DNA of 64,000 nt from Candidatus Zixiibacteriota bacterium (GTDB taxonomy: Bacteria > Zixibacteria > MSB-5A5 > DG-27). The notes below the pieces were generated by a model, which searched no databases, was not told where the DNA came from, and worked only from the letters and a program-made list of their open reading frames with translations. The stretch covers positions 24,547-88,546 of the forward strand of contig JAUWHO010000029.1 in assembly GCA_030605835.1 (NCBI GenBank), read 5' to 3'. A program made the translations under genes and the position numbers. Positions 35,376 to 43,880 of the stretch are shown in pieces; the stretch's first letter is position 1, and each line of letters begins with the position of its first letter.

Positions 35376-36839
35376 ATGTTTCTTGTCGGTATTGAGCCAA
35401 AGGCACCGGGGTTGCATATTTTTAGTCAGCTTTATCTTCCGCGATTAGGATTGCCGCAGTTACTGACTATTGCCGAGCAGATGGGGCACAGCTGTGAGAT
35501 TTTTTGTGAAGAGATAGCTCCAATTCCCTGGGATAGGGTTGCGCAGGCAGATATGATTTTGGTCTCCTCTATCACTTCCACCGTCCCCCGAGCTTATGCT
35601 CTGATAAAAAAGATCAAAAAAGAGGTCAATCCAGAAGCCCCTATCTTAATTGGGGGACCACATGTCACGTTCCTGCCGGAGGAAGCGCTTGATAATGGTG
35701 CAGACTACGTATTCCGTCATGAAGCTGACCAGAGCTTTCCTCAGTTTTTGAAATGGTGGGCTTCAGCGAGAAAGCCAGAGGAACTTCTGGCCACACCCGG
35801 CCTCTCTTTCAGGATCGGCGATCAATATCATCATACCTCGTTGCCTTCAGTTGTTGACCTCGACACCCTGCCTACGCCAAATCTTGATCTGATTTACGGC
35901 TACCAGAAACCAAAGGCTATTCCGCTCATGACCGCTCGGGGTTGTCCCTGGGACTGTGAATTCTGTTCGGAAATCGCCATGTTTGGCAGAGGATATCGTT
36001 TCCGTTCGGAACAGAAGGTGATTGGTGATATCAGTTATTACGACCGACGATACGGAAAAACCCAAATCTTTATAGCCGAGGATAATCTCGGGGCGAATAG
36101 GCCACGACTGGAAAGACTCTGCAACAGCATTGTCGATAATGGCTTGGTGCGCCCCTTTGATGGCCAGGTCAGATTGGATTTGGCCAGGCATCCCCGGACG
36201 TTGGCGATAATGAATCGCGCCGGCTTCGGGCGAGTTTACATCGGCTATGAATCAACGAATCCTAAAAGTCTGGAGGCGACGGGAAAAGGCTTGCGCTCTG
36301 AGGAGATGGCGAAATACACAAAGATATTTCACGACCGGGGAATAGCCATCCATTCCATGTGGATTTTAGGCTTCGATGACGATACGGTGGAGACAGTCAA
36401 GAATACGATACGGTTCTGCATAAAATGGCGGATAGAGACAACTCAGTTCCTTATCCTGGTGCCCCTGGTGGGCTCCCGGCTGTATGAGCGCTTCAAAAGA
36501 GATGGCCGGATCTTTAACTGGGACTGGTCTAAATATGATGGGCATCATGTCACCTTCTATCCCCGAGGGATGACTGCTCGTCAGCTTCAAATAGCCGTTA
36601 TGCTCGATGCCATGCCCAGGTTATACAACCGCGGACAGACGCTGAAGATATTTATTGACAACAACGTGCGGACTGCAAGGGGATTGTTTAGTCTGAAAAG
36701 ATGGCATCCCATCCAGGAGCTGAAAGCCAATTTCTTAACACTACTTGCTCGCACCTGGGGCCGAGGTGCCACCAGGAAAATGAGAAAACCTATCAGAGAA
36801 TACTTGAAACAGATTCCGCTCCTCCCTTTCAAGACCTGA
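35376..36839 (+). CDS. B12-binding radical SAM protein
   Basis: About 487 residues. Cobalamin-binding N-terminal domain (LPRLGLPQLLTIAEQMGHSCEIF, MILVSSITSTVPRAYALI, IGGPHVTFLPEEAL) and radical SAM domain with CPWDCEFCSEIAMFGRGYRFRS, IAEDNLGANRPRL and GYESTNPKSL. The start at 35376 is chosen for the AGAGGA box upstream; an in-frame ATG at 35346 has none. Related in architecture to the gene at 32939 but not a close copy. Substrate unknown. Confidence 0.87.
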   Translation: MFLVGIEPKAPGLHIFSQLYLPRLGLPQLLTIAEQMGHSCEIFCEEIAPIPWDRVAQADMILVSSITSTVPRAYALIKKIKKEVNPEAPILIGGPHVTFLPEEALDNGADYVFRHEADQSFPQFLKWWASARKPEELLATPGLSFRIGDQYHHTSLPSVVDLDTLPTPNLDLIYGYQKPKAIPLMTARGCPWDCEFCSEIAMFGRGYRFRSEQKVIGDISYYDRRYGKTQIFIAEDNLGANRPRLERLCNSIVDNGLVRPFDGQVRLDLARHPRTLAIMNRAGFGRVYIGYESTNPKSLEATGKGLRSEEMAKYTKIFHDRGIAIHSMWILGFDDDTVETVKNTIRFCIKWRIETTQFLILVPLVGSRLYERFKRDGRIFNWDWSKYDGHHVTFYPRGMTARQLQIAVMLDAMPRLYNRGQTLKIFIDNNVRTARGLFSLKRWHPIQELKANFLTLLARTWGRGATRKMRKPIREYLKQIPLLPFKT

Positions 36840-37010
36840 TGATAGCTGTCGGCCACTACGGCCTCACCGTGGTTTCGACATTCAATTCCGCGGAATTATT
36901 GCCTCCGGGTTGGAGAGAATTTGCCTGGAAGATAAGAGAGGTATAGGTAGTCAGCTAGAGTGGGAACTGTTCGACGCCTTCGGCAGTCTGGTGCTACTCC
37001 TGGTCAAGGA

Positions 37011-37583
37011 CTATTGCTTATCGACAGCCGCAAAATACTCCGTTCTATCCAGAGAGTAGTAAAGCATTCCCTCGTAGAATTCAGACCCAGGCGGCAGATT
37101 CTCCACGACTTTTGTCTGTTTCATCCCTAATTTCTCTATAACCTTTCTGGAGGCAACATTGTCCGGTTTCACCACGGCAACAATAGTATCCAGACCGATT
37201 GTGGAGAATCCATAGTCTAACAGTGCCTTGGCGGCTTCGGTCGCAAGACCTCTCCCCCAGTGATCGACTGACAGGCCGTAGTATATCTCAATTTCAGAGG
37301 GACTAAATTCAAGCGGTCCCAATCCGCACCAACCGATGATCTTATTGGTTTTCTTATGCGTTACTGCAAGGGTAAACTTGATTATGCTCCGCGGACTGTT
37401 TCTGTCATAACAATCAATAAGCCATTCCAGAATTTTCCTTAGCTCCTCCAGAGAGATAAGACCTTCAGCAAGATATCTTACAACTTCTTCTCGGGTGATT
37501 ATTTCATGGAATTCCGAAACATCATTCATGGTGAAAGGTCTCAGTATCAGTCTATCAGTTTCAATAAGACAGTCGCTGAACAT
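37011..37583 (-). CDS. GNAT acetyltransferase, RimJ/RimL type
   Basis: 190 residues. TDRLILRPFTMNDVSEFHEI at the N-terminus, KIIGWCGLG, and the acetyl-CoA loop HWGRGLATEAAKALLDYGF with KPDNVASRKVIEKLGM identify the RimJ/RimL group that acetylates N-termini or small amines. Target unknown. It has a promoter at 37640-37668 that belongs to a repeated promoter family in this region. Confidence 0.9.
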   Translation of the reverse strand: MFSDCLIETDRLILRPFTMNDVSEFHEIITREEVVRYLAEGLISLEELRKILEWLIDCYDRNSPRSIIKFTLAVTHKKTNKIIGWCGLGPLEFSPSEIEIYYGLSVDHWGRGLATEAAKALLDYGFSTIGLDTIVAVVKPDNVASRKVIEKLGMKQTKVVENLPPGSEFYEGMLYYSLDRTEYFAAVDKQ

Positions 37584-37639
37584 CGGAAGCCAGTCCTTGC
37601 CACCTATCGAGGAGTCTTTTACTTAACCCCCTTTGGGTA

Positions 37640-37668
37640 AATGTGTGAAATTGAGATAGGCCTGTCAA
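37640..37668 (-). promoter_or_regulatory. Promoter of the GNAT gene (repeated promoter module)
   Basis: On the minus strand: TTGACA (37668-37663), a 17-base spacer, CACATT (37645-37640). The spacer and flanks resemble the elements at 39903-39931 and 40538-40566. Confidence 0.6.
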
Positions 37669-37710
37669 TATGGACGTGTCTCGTGCAGCGTAGATGCGTG
37701 AGACAATGGA

Positions 37711-38589
37711 TCATTCTACCCGGAGCAATGGTCTTGTGAGGCAGGTTGCACCGCCGGCCCCTTTCCTCGAAATCTCTTCTCCTTGATATTCCCGGACCTC
37801 AACGCCCTCATCCTCCAGCATCCGTTTTGTGAGAGGGTTCCCAGAGAGCATGATGCATCTCCGGGGGGCAACGGCGAGGACATTGCAGCCCATGGTCGCG
37901 AATTCGGAGTCGGGTACTTCCAGAAGCCTCATTCCCCTGCTTATAAGCCAATCTCTGAAGGGAACCGGCATCAATCTGGAGTAAACCACGGCGAGGTCAT
38001 AGTCGACGGGACTGATGAGAGACATCAAATGCAGGACCTTCCCGGGTCCCTGCCAGTGCGGAAGTGCAACCACCACAAATTCGTCGAGTAGGTCTCTGGT
38101 TAACGCTCTCAACCGGTGGATGCCCTGGACATTAGTCCGGTAGCCCTGCCCGACTGCCAGGGTGCGTTCGTCCAGCCAGACGACATCGCCCCCCTCCAAC
38201 CTTCCCTGCCCGGTTATGGCGCCAAGAATGGGGATACCCAGCTCCGACAGGAACTCTCCGGCGGCTGACGGTTCCCCCTGACGCTCCTCTTTTCCCATAT
38301 TACACAAGATTGCCCCCTTCTTCGTGACCAGCACAGGATCGTGCAGATAAATCGAATCGAGTCCGGTCTTATCGCTTTTGGGAAGGTAATGAATTTCCGA
38401 TACTTCCTTCTTCAGCAACTCCACAAAATTCTCATATTCTTTCTGAGCCTTGCTGTAATCCGGACAGCCGGAATAGTTGAGTCTTTTCCACTGAGCCTCG
38501 ATGTTTTCCTGCGAAATGAAGGCCTCCCTGGGATGTTTAAGCAGGATTCGTTGGATTTTGGCGACTTCGGATTGACAGCCGAATTCCAT
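37711..38589 (-). CDS. Arginine deiminase/DDAH-like amidinohydrolase
   Basis: About 292 residues, pentein fold. Catalytic-type motifs: YLHDPVLV, RLEGGDVVWLD (E-x-x-D), GKVLHLMSLISPVDYDLAVV (active His) and the C-terminal GGATCLTRPLLR with the nucleophilic cysteine. This matches dimethylarginine dimethylaminohydrolase-like enzymes that release citrulline. The start at 38589 (MEFGCQSEVAKIQRILL) is preferred; an in-frame TTG at 38616 is possible. No arginine pathway genes are adjacent. Confidence 0.87.
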   Translation of the reverse strand: MEFGCQSEVAKIQRILLKHPREAFISQENIEAQWKRLNYSGCPDYSKAQKEYENFVELLKKEVSEIHYLPKSDKTGLDSIYLHDPVLVTKKGAILCNMGKEERQGEPSAAGEFLSELGIPILGAITGQGRLEGGDVVWLDERTLAVGQGYRTNVQGIHRLRALTRDLLDEFVVVALPHWQGPGKVLHLMSLISPVDYDLAVVYSRLMPVPFRDWLISRGMRLLEVPDSEFATMGCNVLAVAPRRCIMLSGNPLTKRMLEDEGVEVREYQGEEISRKGAGGATCLTRPLLRVE

Positions 38590-38682
38590 AACTTCAGTCT
38601 GCTTCCGCCACGTCAATGATTGCAGAAGTTGGCAGGTTTTCTTCCGCGGTGTGAAAAGAGAACGACAAACCCGGCAACGAGA

Positions 38683-39147
38683 CTACTTGAAGAGATATCT
38701 AATACCTACGGCTCCGTTAAAATCGAGGTCGGTGTCCGGCACCAGGTCAAGGACCGGCACCACTTCAACGAAAATATCCAGCGGTGTATCTGCAAACAAA
38801 TAGTCCAGACCTACGGGAATACGAACCCCGATCTTATCGTCTTTTTCCCCTTCCTCAATTTTCATTCTCCCGCCGATCCCGAAGTAAAAGGGGAGTTTGC
38901 CCTTCTCTACTTGAATCAAACTGAAGTTATGGTATAGATAATCCGCGTGCAAATGCAGGGCGTTATTCTTGCCTAACGACCAGGCAACCGCCCCGTCAAT
39001 TGCTGTAGTACTTCCTGTCCAGAGCTTGAAGCTTGGCCCCGTCGGTTCACCGATAATGACCCCCAACCCGAATGTGCGGTCTTGTGCCACCGCATAGCCG
39101 CTAAAGCAGACGACAACTAGTAGAAAAACTAATGTTAATCTTCCCAT
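38683..39147 (-). CDS. Small outer-membrane beta-barrel-like protein
   Basis: About 154 residues. Signal peptide MGRLTLVFLLVVVCFSGYAVA, then alternating strands (FGLGVIIGEPTGPSFKLW, AIDGAVAWSL, ALHLHADYLYH, LPFYFGIGGRM, GVRIPVGLDYLF, FVEVVPVLDL, FNGAVGIRYLFK). It ends in phenylalanine-lysine near the expected C-terminal barrel signal. The start at 39147 is fixed by AGGAGA. Function unknown. Confidence 0.75.
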   Translation of the reverse strand: MGRLTLVFLLVVVCFSGYAVAQDRTFGLGVIIGEPTGPSFKLWTGSTTAIDGAVAWSLGKNNALHLHADYLYHNFSLIQVEKGKLPFYFGIGGRMKIEEGEKDDKIGVRIPVGLDYLFADTPLDIFVEVVPVLDLVPDTDLDFNGAVGIRYLFK

Positions 39148-39311
39148 GACTGCATCTCCTTCCATTGAATTGTGAAACTATACTCCCCCCTTATGAATTG
39201 ATTTCGGTAAAAATGCCCTGCTATTTAGATTATGAGGCCACACTGCTCCCAATTAGCCAAACCCCTTTGCGGCACGTGTGCGAAACTGCGACAGCAGAGA
39301 TTCTTCTCCGG

Positions 39312-39851
39312 CTATTCTTGCTTCTCACCCTGCGGTGGGACGAGTGTAAAGCCGAGCTGCTGATAGAAATCCAACATGTTGAAATAGAGCCACTCCTCTG
39401 CGAACTTCCCATTGGCGATGCGATAACTGGAAAGGCCTGATATCTGCATCTTTTTGCCTGTGGGGGGAAGGTCACGCATAGGCCCTGTCTGTGTGCCCGT
39501 TACCGTCCAGCGCGAGGCCATCTTGTCACCCTTGACGAAGAAGTCGTCCATGGTGACCTTGAAATCGGGGAACGCAGTCCGATTCATTGTTACGAAGCCC
39601 TCAAAAGCCTCGATGCCCACCAGGTCCTCGGGGACACCGCAATCGTGCAGCACGAAGTCTGCAGTATAAAAGTCCTCAGTGATGGCGAAATTGCCCTCAT
39701 TCCAGATCTCCAAGAGACCGTCAAGCAGGGCGTTCGCCTCCTGGTCAGTGATTATCACCTGGGCTTGCTGCTGGCAGCCAAAACTAAAGCCGAGCAGAAC
39801 CAGGGTGACAACCAGCGAGATTCTTGTGATCAAGCTAATCGATTGTTGCAT
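39312..39851 (-). CDS. SnoaL-like (NTF2-fold) lipoprotein
   Basis: 179 residues. A lipoprotein-like signal (LVLLGFSFGC, cysteine at about 26) is followed by a SnoaL/ester-cyclase-type domain: EIWNEGNFAITEDFYTADFVLHD, GIEAFEGFVTMNRTAFPDFKVTMDDFFVKGDKM and GKFAEEWLYFNMLDFYQQLGF. Known SnoaL proteins bind small hydrophobic molecules; a periplasmic ligand here is unknown. AGGAGG precedes the ATG. It is a tandem duplicate of the gene at 39955. Confidence 0.85.
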   Translation of the reverse strand: MQQSISLITRISLVVTLVLLGFSFGCQQQAQVIITDQEANALLDGLLEIWNEGNFAITEDFYTADFVLHDCGVPEDLVGIEAFEGFVTMNRTAFPDFKVTMDDFFVKGDKMASRWTVTGTQTGPMRDLPPTGKKMQISGLSSYRIANGKFAEEWLYFNMLDFYQQLGFTLVPPQGEKQE

Positions 39852-39902
39852 TTTTACCTCCTCCTCGTGTGAAGCGATTTTTGCCGAACTGCCTTTGCGG
39901 CC

Positions 39903-39931
39903 AATATGTGAATTTGCAATGGATCTGTCAA
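39903..39931 (-). promoter_or_regulatory. Promoter of the first SnoaL-like lipoprotein gene
   Basis: On the minus strand: TTGACA (39931-39926), a 17-base spacer, CATATT (39908-39903). It is a member of the repeated promoter family in this region. Confidence 0.7.
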
Positions 39932-39954
39932 CAGCGTTTCTTCTCCGGCAATTC

Positions 39955-40488
39955 TTACTTCTGAGCCTCTGGTGGGACGAGCGTGAAGCCGAGCTGCTGA
40001 TAGAAATCCAAGAAGTTGAAATAGAGCCACTCCTCTGCGAACTTCCCGTCAGCTATCCGGGAAATGGCGAGTCCAGATATACGCACCTTCCTGCCTGTGG
40101 GGGGTAGCTTCCCGAGGGGACCGGTGTTGGTGCCTTCTGCAGTCCAGAGGGTGACAATCTTGTCACCCTTAGTGATGATCTTATCGAGCGTGAGCTTGAA
40201 ATCGGGGAAGGCAGCAGCATTATTCGCTATGAAAGCCTTAAAAGCCTCGATCCCCACCAGGTCTTCAGGGAAATTGCAGTGATGGAGCACAAACTCAGGG
40301 TGAATAACATCGTCAGCTATGGCCAGATTGCCTTCATTGTAGATTTTCAAATAGGGTTCAAAGAGAGCTTCCCCCTCTTCCTCAGTGAGCCCCACCTGGG
40401 CTTGCTGCTGGCAGCCAAAACTAAAGCCGAGCAGAACCAGAGGGACAACCAGGGAGATTCTTGTGACTAAGCGGATTGATTGTGGCAT
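39955..40488 (-). CDS. SnoaL-like (NTF2-fold) lipoprotein, tandem paralogue
   Basis: About 177 residues, paralogue of 39312-39851. Same lipoprotein signal (LVLLGFSFGCQQQAQV) and SnoaL core: IYNEGNLAIADDVIHPEFVLHH, GIEAFKAFIANNAAAFPDFKLTLDKII, GKFAEEWLYFNFLDFYQQLGFTLVPPE. The start at 40488 (MPQSIRLV) follows GAGG; an upstream in-frame ATG is not supported. The signal and C-terminus are more alike between the copies than the core. Confidence 0.85.
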   Translation of the reverse strand: MPQSIRLVTRISLVVPLVLLGFSFGCQQQAQVGLTEEEGEALFEPYLKIYNEGNLAIADDVIHPEFVLHHCNFPEDLVGIEAFKAFIANNAAAFPDFKLTLDKIITKGDKIVTLWTAEGTNTGPLGKLPPTGRKVRISGLAISRIADGKFAEEWLYFNFLDFYQQLGFTLVPPEAQK

Positions 40489-40537
40489 TTTTACCTCTTC
40501 CTCTGCAAGCAATTTTCACTGAACTGCCTTTGCAGAA

Positions 40538-40566
40538 AATGTGCGAAATTTCGATGGATCTGTCAA
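40538..40566 (-). promoter_or_regulatory. Promoter of the second SnoaL-like lipoprotein gene
   Basis: On the minus strand: TTGACA (40566-40561), a 17-base spacer, CACATT (40543-40538). Nearly the same as the copy at 39903-39931. Confidence 0.65.
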
Positions 40567-40648
40567 TATGGACGGCACGTCAACTGGGCAGAGGGTTGTT
40601 AACGATCAGAGGACTGAATTCCCTGTGGGGATTTCCTGCATCACCGCG

Positions 40649-40960
40649 TCAACCGTCTATGGACACCTCTCCCCAGTGGATAGGTATGACAGTATTCTTA
40701 GTGCTCGATACACCTATGTACATACCTCTTTTGGATTTGACCAACCGACTGCCCACAACTTCAGCGAGATTGACGTCTACCGTGTTGTCGACCTCCACAG
40801 TTCCGCTCACATCCACACTGCCCCAGACATCAACTGTGTTTGCCACAACTACCTCCGCTCTGTTAAGCGGTTCTATTATGCCCGCATTCTGTAGAACAAG
40901 TATCCACAGAGCAATCGTGATAGCGAACACCAACATAGTCAAGGTTTTGCTTTCTCCCAT
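40649..40960 (-). CDS. Small single-pass membrane protein with V-x-V repeats
   Basis: 103 residues. One membrane helix (MLVFAITIALWILVLQNAGI) is followed by a run of short beta repeats (VDVWGSVDVSGTVEVDNTVDVNLAEV split as V-D-V / G-x-V / V-x-V units) and a short tail. The ribosome site GAGGAGG sets the ATG at 40960. No family is recognised; the repeat suggests an extended or beta-helical extracytoplasmic segment. Confidence 0.7.
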   Translation of the reverse strand: MGESKTLTMLVFAITIALWILVLQNAGIIEPLNRAEVVVANTVDVWGSVDVSGTVEVDNTVDVNLAEVVGSRLVKSKRGMYIGVSSTKNTVIPIHWGEVSIDG

Positions 40961-41181
40961 AACTCGCCTCCTCGGATTAATCTGATAAAGGATGTCCAAC
41001 GCAAGCCTAAGTATCCGTTATGAAAAATAGATTCTGAAGAACCCCCTCAAATGAATTCTACATAACCCCCGTTGCAGCCGGATGCGCGGAAGTGCCGTAG
41101 ACTTGTCAACATACTGAGTGCATGCCTCCAGCTAACTTCCACCCACACTCGATTACTCACATCACAAAACACGCAGGGAAC

Positions 41182-41748
41182 TCACAACTTCAGGCGGACA
41201 TTTCGCAGCATAATCGAGTCTGGTGTAACCTGACTGATCTCTCCTTCCACCTGTAGCTTGTGCCCTTCCCTAAGAAGCCTTATACCTGGATACTCCGAAG
41301 GGTCCACTTCGAACAACACAACGACACCTGGCACTCCCGCAAGCAGGTACATACTCGCCCGATTGCTGGCCTTCATGCGCGCCTCTGTTAACCGACCTAC
41401 CCAGGATACTCTTATGCCATGATAGTACCGGGAAGCATCCTGCCTCTGCAGTAGTGGAATCTGCCTTATGTTAGTGGTGATTTGCGCAGGTGTCAGCGAT
41501 TCCAGGCTACTGCGGCGTGTTCCCTCCTCCGGAGATTGAGGCTGTGATTCCAAAGGTACAGCCTTCGAACGGCGGAGCCACTTGATGAAAGCCACCAGAA
41601 CGCCTAGGGCTCCTATGCAGGAGAATATCCACTCCATGTTGTCCCACACAAACTGTAGCATCACACGCCTATGAGGTCTGGCTGCCCGATGGCTTGTGCA
41701 TATCAGCTCGTCTTTCCATTCAAACGCGAACGGTCCCACCGCAAACAT
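41182..41748 (-). CDS. Membrane-anchored protein with putative OB-like domain
   Basis: 188 residues, or about 159 if translation starts at the ATG at 41661 (MLQFVWDN). One membrane helix (WIFSCIGALGVLVAFIKWL), then a linker, then a compact domain: GIRVSWVGRLTEARM, GVPGVVVLFEVDPSEYPGIRLLREGHKLQVEGEI and DSIMLRNVRL, a pattern like bacterial OB-fold (tRNA_anti-like) domains. Function unknown. No strong ribosome site decides the start. Confidence 0.6.
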   Translation of the reverse strand: MFAVGPFAFEWKDELICTSHRAARPHRRVMLQFVWDNMEWIFSCIGALGVLVAFIKWLRRSKAVPLESQPQSPEEGTRRSSLESLTPAQITTNIRQIPLLQRQDASRYYHGIRVSWVGRLTEARMKASNRASMYLLAGVPGVVVLFEVDPSEYPGIRLLREGHKLQVEGEISQVTPDSIMLRNVRLKL

Positions 41749-41853
41749 AGCGCGGGCAAACGCCCAACGTGCGCACTAGAACGGGGCACCCTATCTCGCC
41801 GACGTAGGACACAACCGGTGACTGAGCAGTGAAGCTCGGCCAGTTGAGTGTGG

Positions 41854-42207
41854 CTATTCCCAAGGGAGATTCACCTTAATCGGCTGAGCCACCGGGAAGT
41901 ACGTGCCAACTACTGGCTGCAGTGTCTGTGCCAAGTAGACTTCGACCCCGTTACGATACCGGTCCGGAACAGACGCCCATGCAACCACAAGGTCAAAGCG
42001 GTTGTATGCCTGTACTTGAGTGTCTCCCCTGTGGGCTTGTATCCTGTCTCTGATGATTCCCTGCCCTACTCGCACGGTGGCCGGCGAGTCCCCGAGATGC
42101 CAAATGACGTAAACTCCTTCCATGTTGTCAAAATGAGAATGGGTTAGGTCAACAGTATTCAGCTGACACCAGACGTTACCTTTGCATTTCACCCAATTAA
42201 GCTTCAT
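41854..42207 (-). CDS. Small protein with GIY-YIG-like pattern
   Basis: About 117 residues, hypothetical. The order GVYVIWH, VRVGQG, DRIQAHR, VVAWASV, GVEVYLAQTLQPVVG resembles the GIY-YIG nuclease core: a GVY strand, a VGQG strand, a following Arg/His helix, and a late glutamate. The match is from memory of the fold and is not certain. GAGG supports the ATG at 42207. No partner gene is obvious. Confidence 0.55.
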   Translation of the reverse strand: MKLNWVKCKGNVWCQLNTVDLTHSHFDNMEGVYVIWHLGDSPATVRVGQGIIRDRIQAHRGDTQVQAYNRFDLVVAWASVPDRYRNGVEVYLAQTLQPVVGTYFPVAQPIKVNLPWE

Positions 42208-42270
42208 GTTCCTCACCCTACTTAGCGCCTTCTAACAAACGTCAACGGAACCGCAGCCTGTATCCACACG

Positions 42271-42735
42271 CTACTTGAACGAGAATTTAACCACCTTCGG
42301 CTCCACCAATTTCTCAAAGTCCTTGTAGGCCAGTCTAATCAGTTCCGTGTGGGAGCCGGCGTTGAAAGCGATCTCTTCCTCTTCGGCTAAGCTTTCTGCC
42401 GCAAAGACATCCATGTCATAGAGATTTCCAAAGGGTGGCATGGCGCCCACATCGCACTCCGGAAAGATGTCCTTAAAATCCTTTTCACCGGCAAGCTCAA
42501 CTTTCTTCGCGCCGGTGGTCTTCTTCAGAAGATCAAAGTCCACCATGTAGGAGGCAGGCAGAACCGCCATGGCCATCTTCCCATCGAGTTTGACCATCAC
42601 GGTTTTAGCCAGCTCCTTTCCCGGAATGCGCGCAGAAGCCGCAATCTCCTGAGCCGTAAAAGCCTCCGAGTGGCTGACGGCGACATACTTAATCTTATTG
42701 CTGTCCAGGAAATCCTTCAATTTCTTCACCGGCAT
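42271..42735 (-). CDS. YbaK/EbsC-type aminoacyl-tRNA deacylase
   Basis: 154 residues. Hydrolyses mischarged aminoacyl-tRNA (trans-editing, ProXp/YbaK superfamily). Motifs: HSEAFTAQEIAASARIPGKELAKTVMVKLDG with the conserved lysine, LPASYMVDFDLLKK, VGAMPPFGNLYDMDVF and FNAGSHTELIRLAYKDFEKLV. The start at 42735 follows GAGGAGG; the open frame continues 17 codons upstream without support. Own promoter at 42808-42836. Confidence 0.92.
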   Translation of the reverse strand: MPVKKLKDFLDSNKIKYVAVSHSEAFTAQEIAASARIPGKELAKTVMVKLDGKMAMAVLPASYMVDFDLLKKTTGAKKVELAGEKDFKDIFPECDVGAMPPFGNLYDMDVFAAESLAEEEEIAFNAGSHTELIRLAYKDFEKLVEPKVVKFSFK

Positions 42736-42807
42736 GAGAACCTCCTCAATGTTTCTACACCCTATCTTCCCCGTTGAAACGATCACCGCAGTCTTCTATT
42801 TGCCGAA

Positions 42808-42836
42808 AATCTACCAGCTTGCCCCTGATTTGTCAA
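42808..42836 (-). promoter_or_regulatory. Sigma-70 promoter of the YbaK-like gene
   Basis: On the minus strand: TTGACA (42836-42831), a 17-base spacer, TAGATT (42813-42808). Confidence 0.8.
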
Positions 42837-42881
42837 CAGAGAAAGAGGTCTCGCCGGGGGAGGAAATTGTCTCCGGCATGT

Positions 42882-42916
42882 CAAAAAGAAAGGGGATTGG
42901 CTCATCGCCAATCCCC
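42882..42916 (-). terminator. Rho-independent terminator of the RRM gene
   Basis: GGGGATTGGC pairs perfectly with GCCAATCCCC (10 bp, five-base loop). On the minus strand it is followed by TTTCTTTTT. It lies 50 bases after the RRM stop. Confidence 0.92.
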
Positions 42917-42965
42917 TCGTCGTTTAGTGGACTACCTTATTCACCGGCAGCAGGCCAAAAGCCTC

Positions 42966-43280
42966 TTACCAGGAACGACGTCCACCACCACCACCGCCAC
43001 CGCGGCTGTCACGATAGCCACCACCACCACTGCGTTCCGTACGAGGACGTGCCTCGTTGACGTTCAGCGTGCGCCCGTGCACTTCCGTTCCGCTCAAGCC
43101 GGCGATCGCTTTCTGAGCCTCTTCCTTTTTGGACATTTCCACGAATCCGAAGCCTCTCGGTTCGCCGGAGTATTTGTCCTTGATGATGCTCACACTTGTG
43201 ACCTCGCCGAAGCTTTTGAATGCCTCGCGAAGATCTTCCTCTCCCGTCTCAGGCGACAGGTTGCCAACGTAGATATTCAC
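42966..43280 (-). CDS. RRM-type RNA-binding protein with glycine-rich tail
   Basis: 104 residues. A single RNA recognition motif: RNP2 is NIYVGNL at the start and RNP1 is RGFGFVEM (about 44-51). The C-terminal tail is rich in Arg, Gly and Ser (SGGGGYRDSRGGGGGGGRR), as in cold-inducible cyanobacterial Rbp and plant GRP proteins. The start codon is GTG with GGAGAG upstream. It has a promoter about 170 bases upstream, a strong terminator, and a paralogue at 43608. Confidence 0.93.
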   Translation of the reverse strand: MNIYVGNLSPETGEEDLREAFKSFGEVTSVSIIKDKYSGEPRGFGFVEMSKKEEAQKAIAGLSGTEVHGRTLNVNEARPRTERSGGGGYRDSRGGGGGGGRRSW

Positions 43281-43456
43281 TCTACTCTCCGATTTTGTTC
43301 ATCCCCCACGAGCCTTTTGTCAAAGAATTCCGTGATAAGATGAACGCCCTTTGCGCACCATTGCGCTGATGCCTCCAGATTAACATTTTTGCAAGAATTG
43401 ATTGAAAGGTACAAACCTTGAGAAAAGTCAATCAGGGAGAACCATTATCGTCTTTC
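43281..43456 (-). promoter_or_regulatory. Long 5' leader of the first RRM gene
   Basis: About 170 bases between the predicted transcription start and the GTG. It aligns with the leader of the second RRM gene (43881-44056) in several blocks, including GAGCCTTTT and the ATTGA(C/T)(C/T)GAAAGG block on the plus strand. Long conserved leaders are typical of cold-shock mRNAs. Confidence 0.55.
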
Positions 43457-43484
43457 AATATATCGGCAGGATTTATAAAGTCAA
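43457..43484 (-). promoter_or_regulatory. Sigma-70 promoter of the first RRM gene
   Basis: On the minus strand: TTGACT (43484-43479), a 16-base spacer, TATATT (43462-43457). Confidence 0.8.
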
Positions 43485-43607
43485 GAGTTTTTTTGAGTTT
43501 TTTTCACTGACCTGCTGAAGGTTAGTCAGGACAACCGTGGTGCTGATCCCTATTTTCCATCTGTTCCGCCTCCTTATCGTCAGGCCTTAGCGCCGCCGGT
43601 GAAGATC

Positions 43608-43880
43608 CTACCGAGAAAGCGGTCCACCGCTGCCATCGGTGCGGGGATGTGCCTCCTTCACATTCAGCGCCCAGCCGTCCAATTCGGTACCGTGTAAGCC
43701 GGCAACCGCTTTTTCCCCGTCCTCCTTTTCGGACATCTCCACGAACCCGAACCCCCTCGAACCACCGGTGTACCCGTTCCTGATGATGTTTACGTTTAGG
43801 ACCTCCCCGTAGCTTTCAAATGCCCCGCGAAGATCATCTTCTACCGTACCATGCGATAGGTTGCCGACGTAGATGTTCAT
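43608..43880 (-). CDS. RRM-type RNA-binding protein, short-tail paralogue
   Basis: 90 residues. RNP2 NIYVGNL, RNP1 RGFGFVEM. Clearly a paralogue of the gene at 42966 but with the glycine-rich tail reduced to GSGGPLSR. The start at 43880 (ATG after GGAGAG) is chosen. It has its own promoter at 44057-44085 and a leader related to that of its paralogue. Probably an RNA chaperone for cold or stress conditions. Confidence 0.9.
   Translation of the reverse strand: MNIYVGNLSHGTVEDDLRGAFESYGEVLNVNIIRNGYTGGSRGFGFVEMSEKEDGEKAVAGLHGTELDGWALNVKEAHPRTDGSGGPLSR

Noticed and set aside
36838..36946. Possible 35-codon gene after the second radical SAM gene (MIAVGHYGLTVV...)
   Set aside because: The ATG overlaps the radical SAM stop and lacks a ribosome site; peptide looks protein-like but is too short to support.
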